In this document: positions 6,254-6,999 of the stretch, one piece after another
Layout: every line of letters starts with the position of its first letter
Numbering within the stretch: the first letter of the stretch is position 1
The notes under the pieces: model-generated
What the model was told of the DNA's origin: nothing
Database searches by the model: none
Seen by the model: the letters and a program-made list of their open reading frames with translations, nothing else
Made by a program: the position numbers and the translations under genes
Source: Bacteroidota bacterium
GTDB taxonomy: Bacteria > Bacteroidota > Bacteroidia > UKL13-3
Length of the DNA: 6,999 bases
Assembly (NCBI GenBank): GCA_947449515.1
Contig: CANFSD010000087.1
Span: forward strand, 1-6,999
Direction of reading: 5' to 3'

Positions 6254-6300
6254 TAGAAAAGCGTAATAGAATTAAAGTAAAAGGGCAATGCCGGAAAGCC

Positions 6301-6999
6301 TTAGATAATAATCATTGCATCACCGTAAGCCAAGAAACGGTATTTCTTTTTAATAGCTTCGTTGTAGGCTTCTTCCAATAATTCAAAACCAGCAAAAGCA
6401 GCAGTAGCCATCAACAAAGTTGACTCTGGTGGATGAAAATTAGAAATCAGAACATTGGCAATCTTAAAATCATGAGGCGGGAAAAGGAATTTGTCTGTCC
6501 AACCGCTCAATGGATTTAACCTATCTGCAGAAGAAACCGATGATTCCAAAGCACGCATTACTGAATTACCTACGGCTACAATCTTTCTTTTTTCTGCGAT
6601 GGCAGTATTAACTATTTCCGTTGTTTCTCTAGGAATATCGTAGAACTCAGAATCCATTTTATGCTTGGTTAAGTCTTCTACTTCAACAGTTCTAAAAGAT
6701 CCTAAGCCATTGTGCAAGGTAAGTTCGGGGAAACGAATACCTTTAATTTCAAGGCGCATCATTAGTTCACGACTAAAATGTAAACCAGCAGTTGGAGGAA
6801 TTACAGCACCTACGTTTTTAGCAAAAATAGTATTGAAACGCTCTTTGTCATTTTTATCTACATCTCTGCCCATGTATTTTGGAATAGGCATCTCACCTAA
6901 TTTGTCAATTAACTTGCGCAATTCTTCGTCGGTACCATCAAATAAGAAACGGATGGTTCTTCCACGACTGGTAGTATTATCAACTACTTCAGCTACTAA
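6301..6999 (-). CDS. queA: S-adenosylmethionine:tRNA ribosyltransferase-isomerase QueA, C-terminal part
   Basis: QueA moves the ribosyl group of SAM onto preQ1 in the wobble position of Asp, Asn, His and Tyr tRNAs, forming epoxyqueuosine. The reading frame is open to the right edge, so the start is missing. The 232 residues present correspond to about the last two thirds of the usual 340-360. Counting from the window edge, clear family motifs are PPTAGLHF (68-75), LTLHNGLGSFRTV (93-105), KIVAVGNSVMRALES (139-153), NFHPPESTLLMATAAFAG (187-204) and YRFLAYGDAMII (220-231). The TTG at 6921 is internal and should not be taken as a start, because the 26 codons before it (EVVDNTTSRGRTIRFLF and beyond) are family sequence. 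ispD follows downstream. Confidence 0.95.
   Translation of the reverse strand, partial: LVAEVVDNTTSRGRTIRFLFDGTDEELRKLIDKLGEMPIPKYMGRDVDKNDKERFNTIFAKNVGAVIPPTAGLHFSRELMMRLEIKGIRFPELTLHNGLGSFRTVEVEDLTKHKMDSEFYDIPRETTEIVNTAIAEKRKIVAVGNSVMRALESSVSSADRLNPLSGWTDKFLFPPHDFKIANVLISNFHPPESTLLMATAAFAGFELLEEAYNEAIKKKYRFLAYGDAMIII

Noticed and set aside
6254..6300. Possible ispD promoter (TACTTTAA on the minus strand)
   Set aside because: It has one mismatch at the final G of TAnnTTTG and no -33 element at the right spacing, so read-through from queA is simpler.
1..6999. Mobile element, CRISPR, phage, defence or toxin system
   Set aside because: There are no transposase or integrase motifs, no spaced direct repeats, no terminal inverted repeats, and nearly all the space is taken by housekeeping or lipid genes.

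Overview
This window looks like ordinary chromosomal DNA from a Bacteroidota bacterium. It is AT-rich, genes start after A-rich leaders without clear Shine-Dalgarno sequences, and several upstream regions carry the TAnnTTTG -7 element characteristic of that phylum. The protein sequences (CcmB, DUF7793/STAS-like protein, QueA, MnmA) also read like Bacteroidota versions. I cannot place it below phylum level.

Left part, minus strand (1-2323): the first 24 codons of the tRNA 2-thiouridylase mnmA run off the left edge. Upstream of it lies ccmB, a heme-export/cytochrome c maturation membrane protein. Upstream of that is a two-gene unit, a front-end-type fatty acid desaturase followed directly by a small SpoIIAA/STAS-like protein. 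Each of mnmA and ccmB has its own candidate -7 element.

Middle, plus strand (2324-5594): a 206-bp divergent intergenic region separates the desaturase from a biotin carboxylase subunit (acetyl- or propionyl-CoA carboxylase). The carboxylase is followed after 14 bp by an exported 448-residue protein of unknown function. Next comes a 58-residue single-pass membrane protein with a well-formed Bacteroidota promoter.

Right part, minus strand (5591-6999): ispD (MEP isoprenoid pathway) lies downstream of queA (queuosine synthesis), which runs off the right edge. The stop codons of the 58-residue gene and ispD overlap tail to tail in a shared TTAA.

Taken together, the desaturase and the biotin carboxylase share one control region and both belong to acyl-lipid metabolism. 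IspD supplies isoprenoid precursors, and QueA and MnmA both modify the tRNA wobble position. I found no mobile element, CRISPR array, structural RNA gene, phage gene or defence system. The least-described parts are the exported 448-residue protein, the 58-residue membrane protein and the STAS-like protein coupled to the desaturase.
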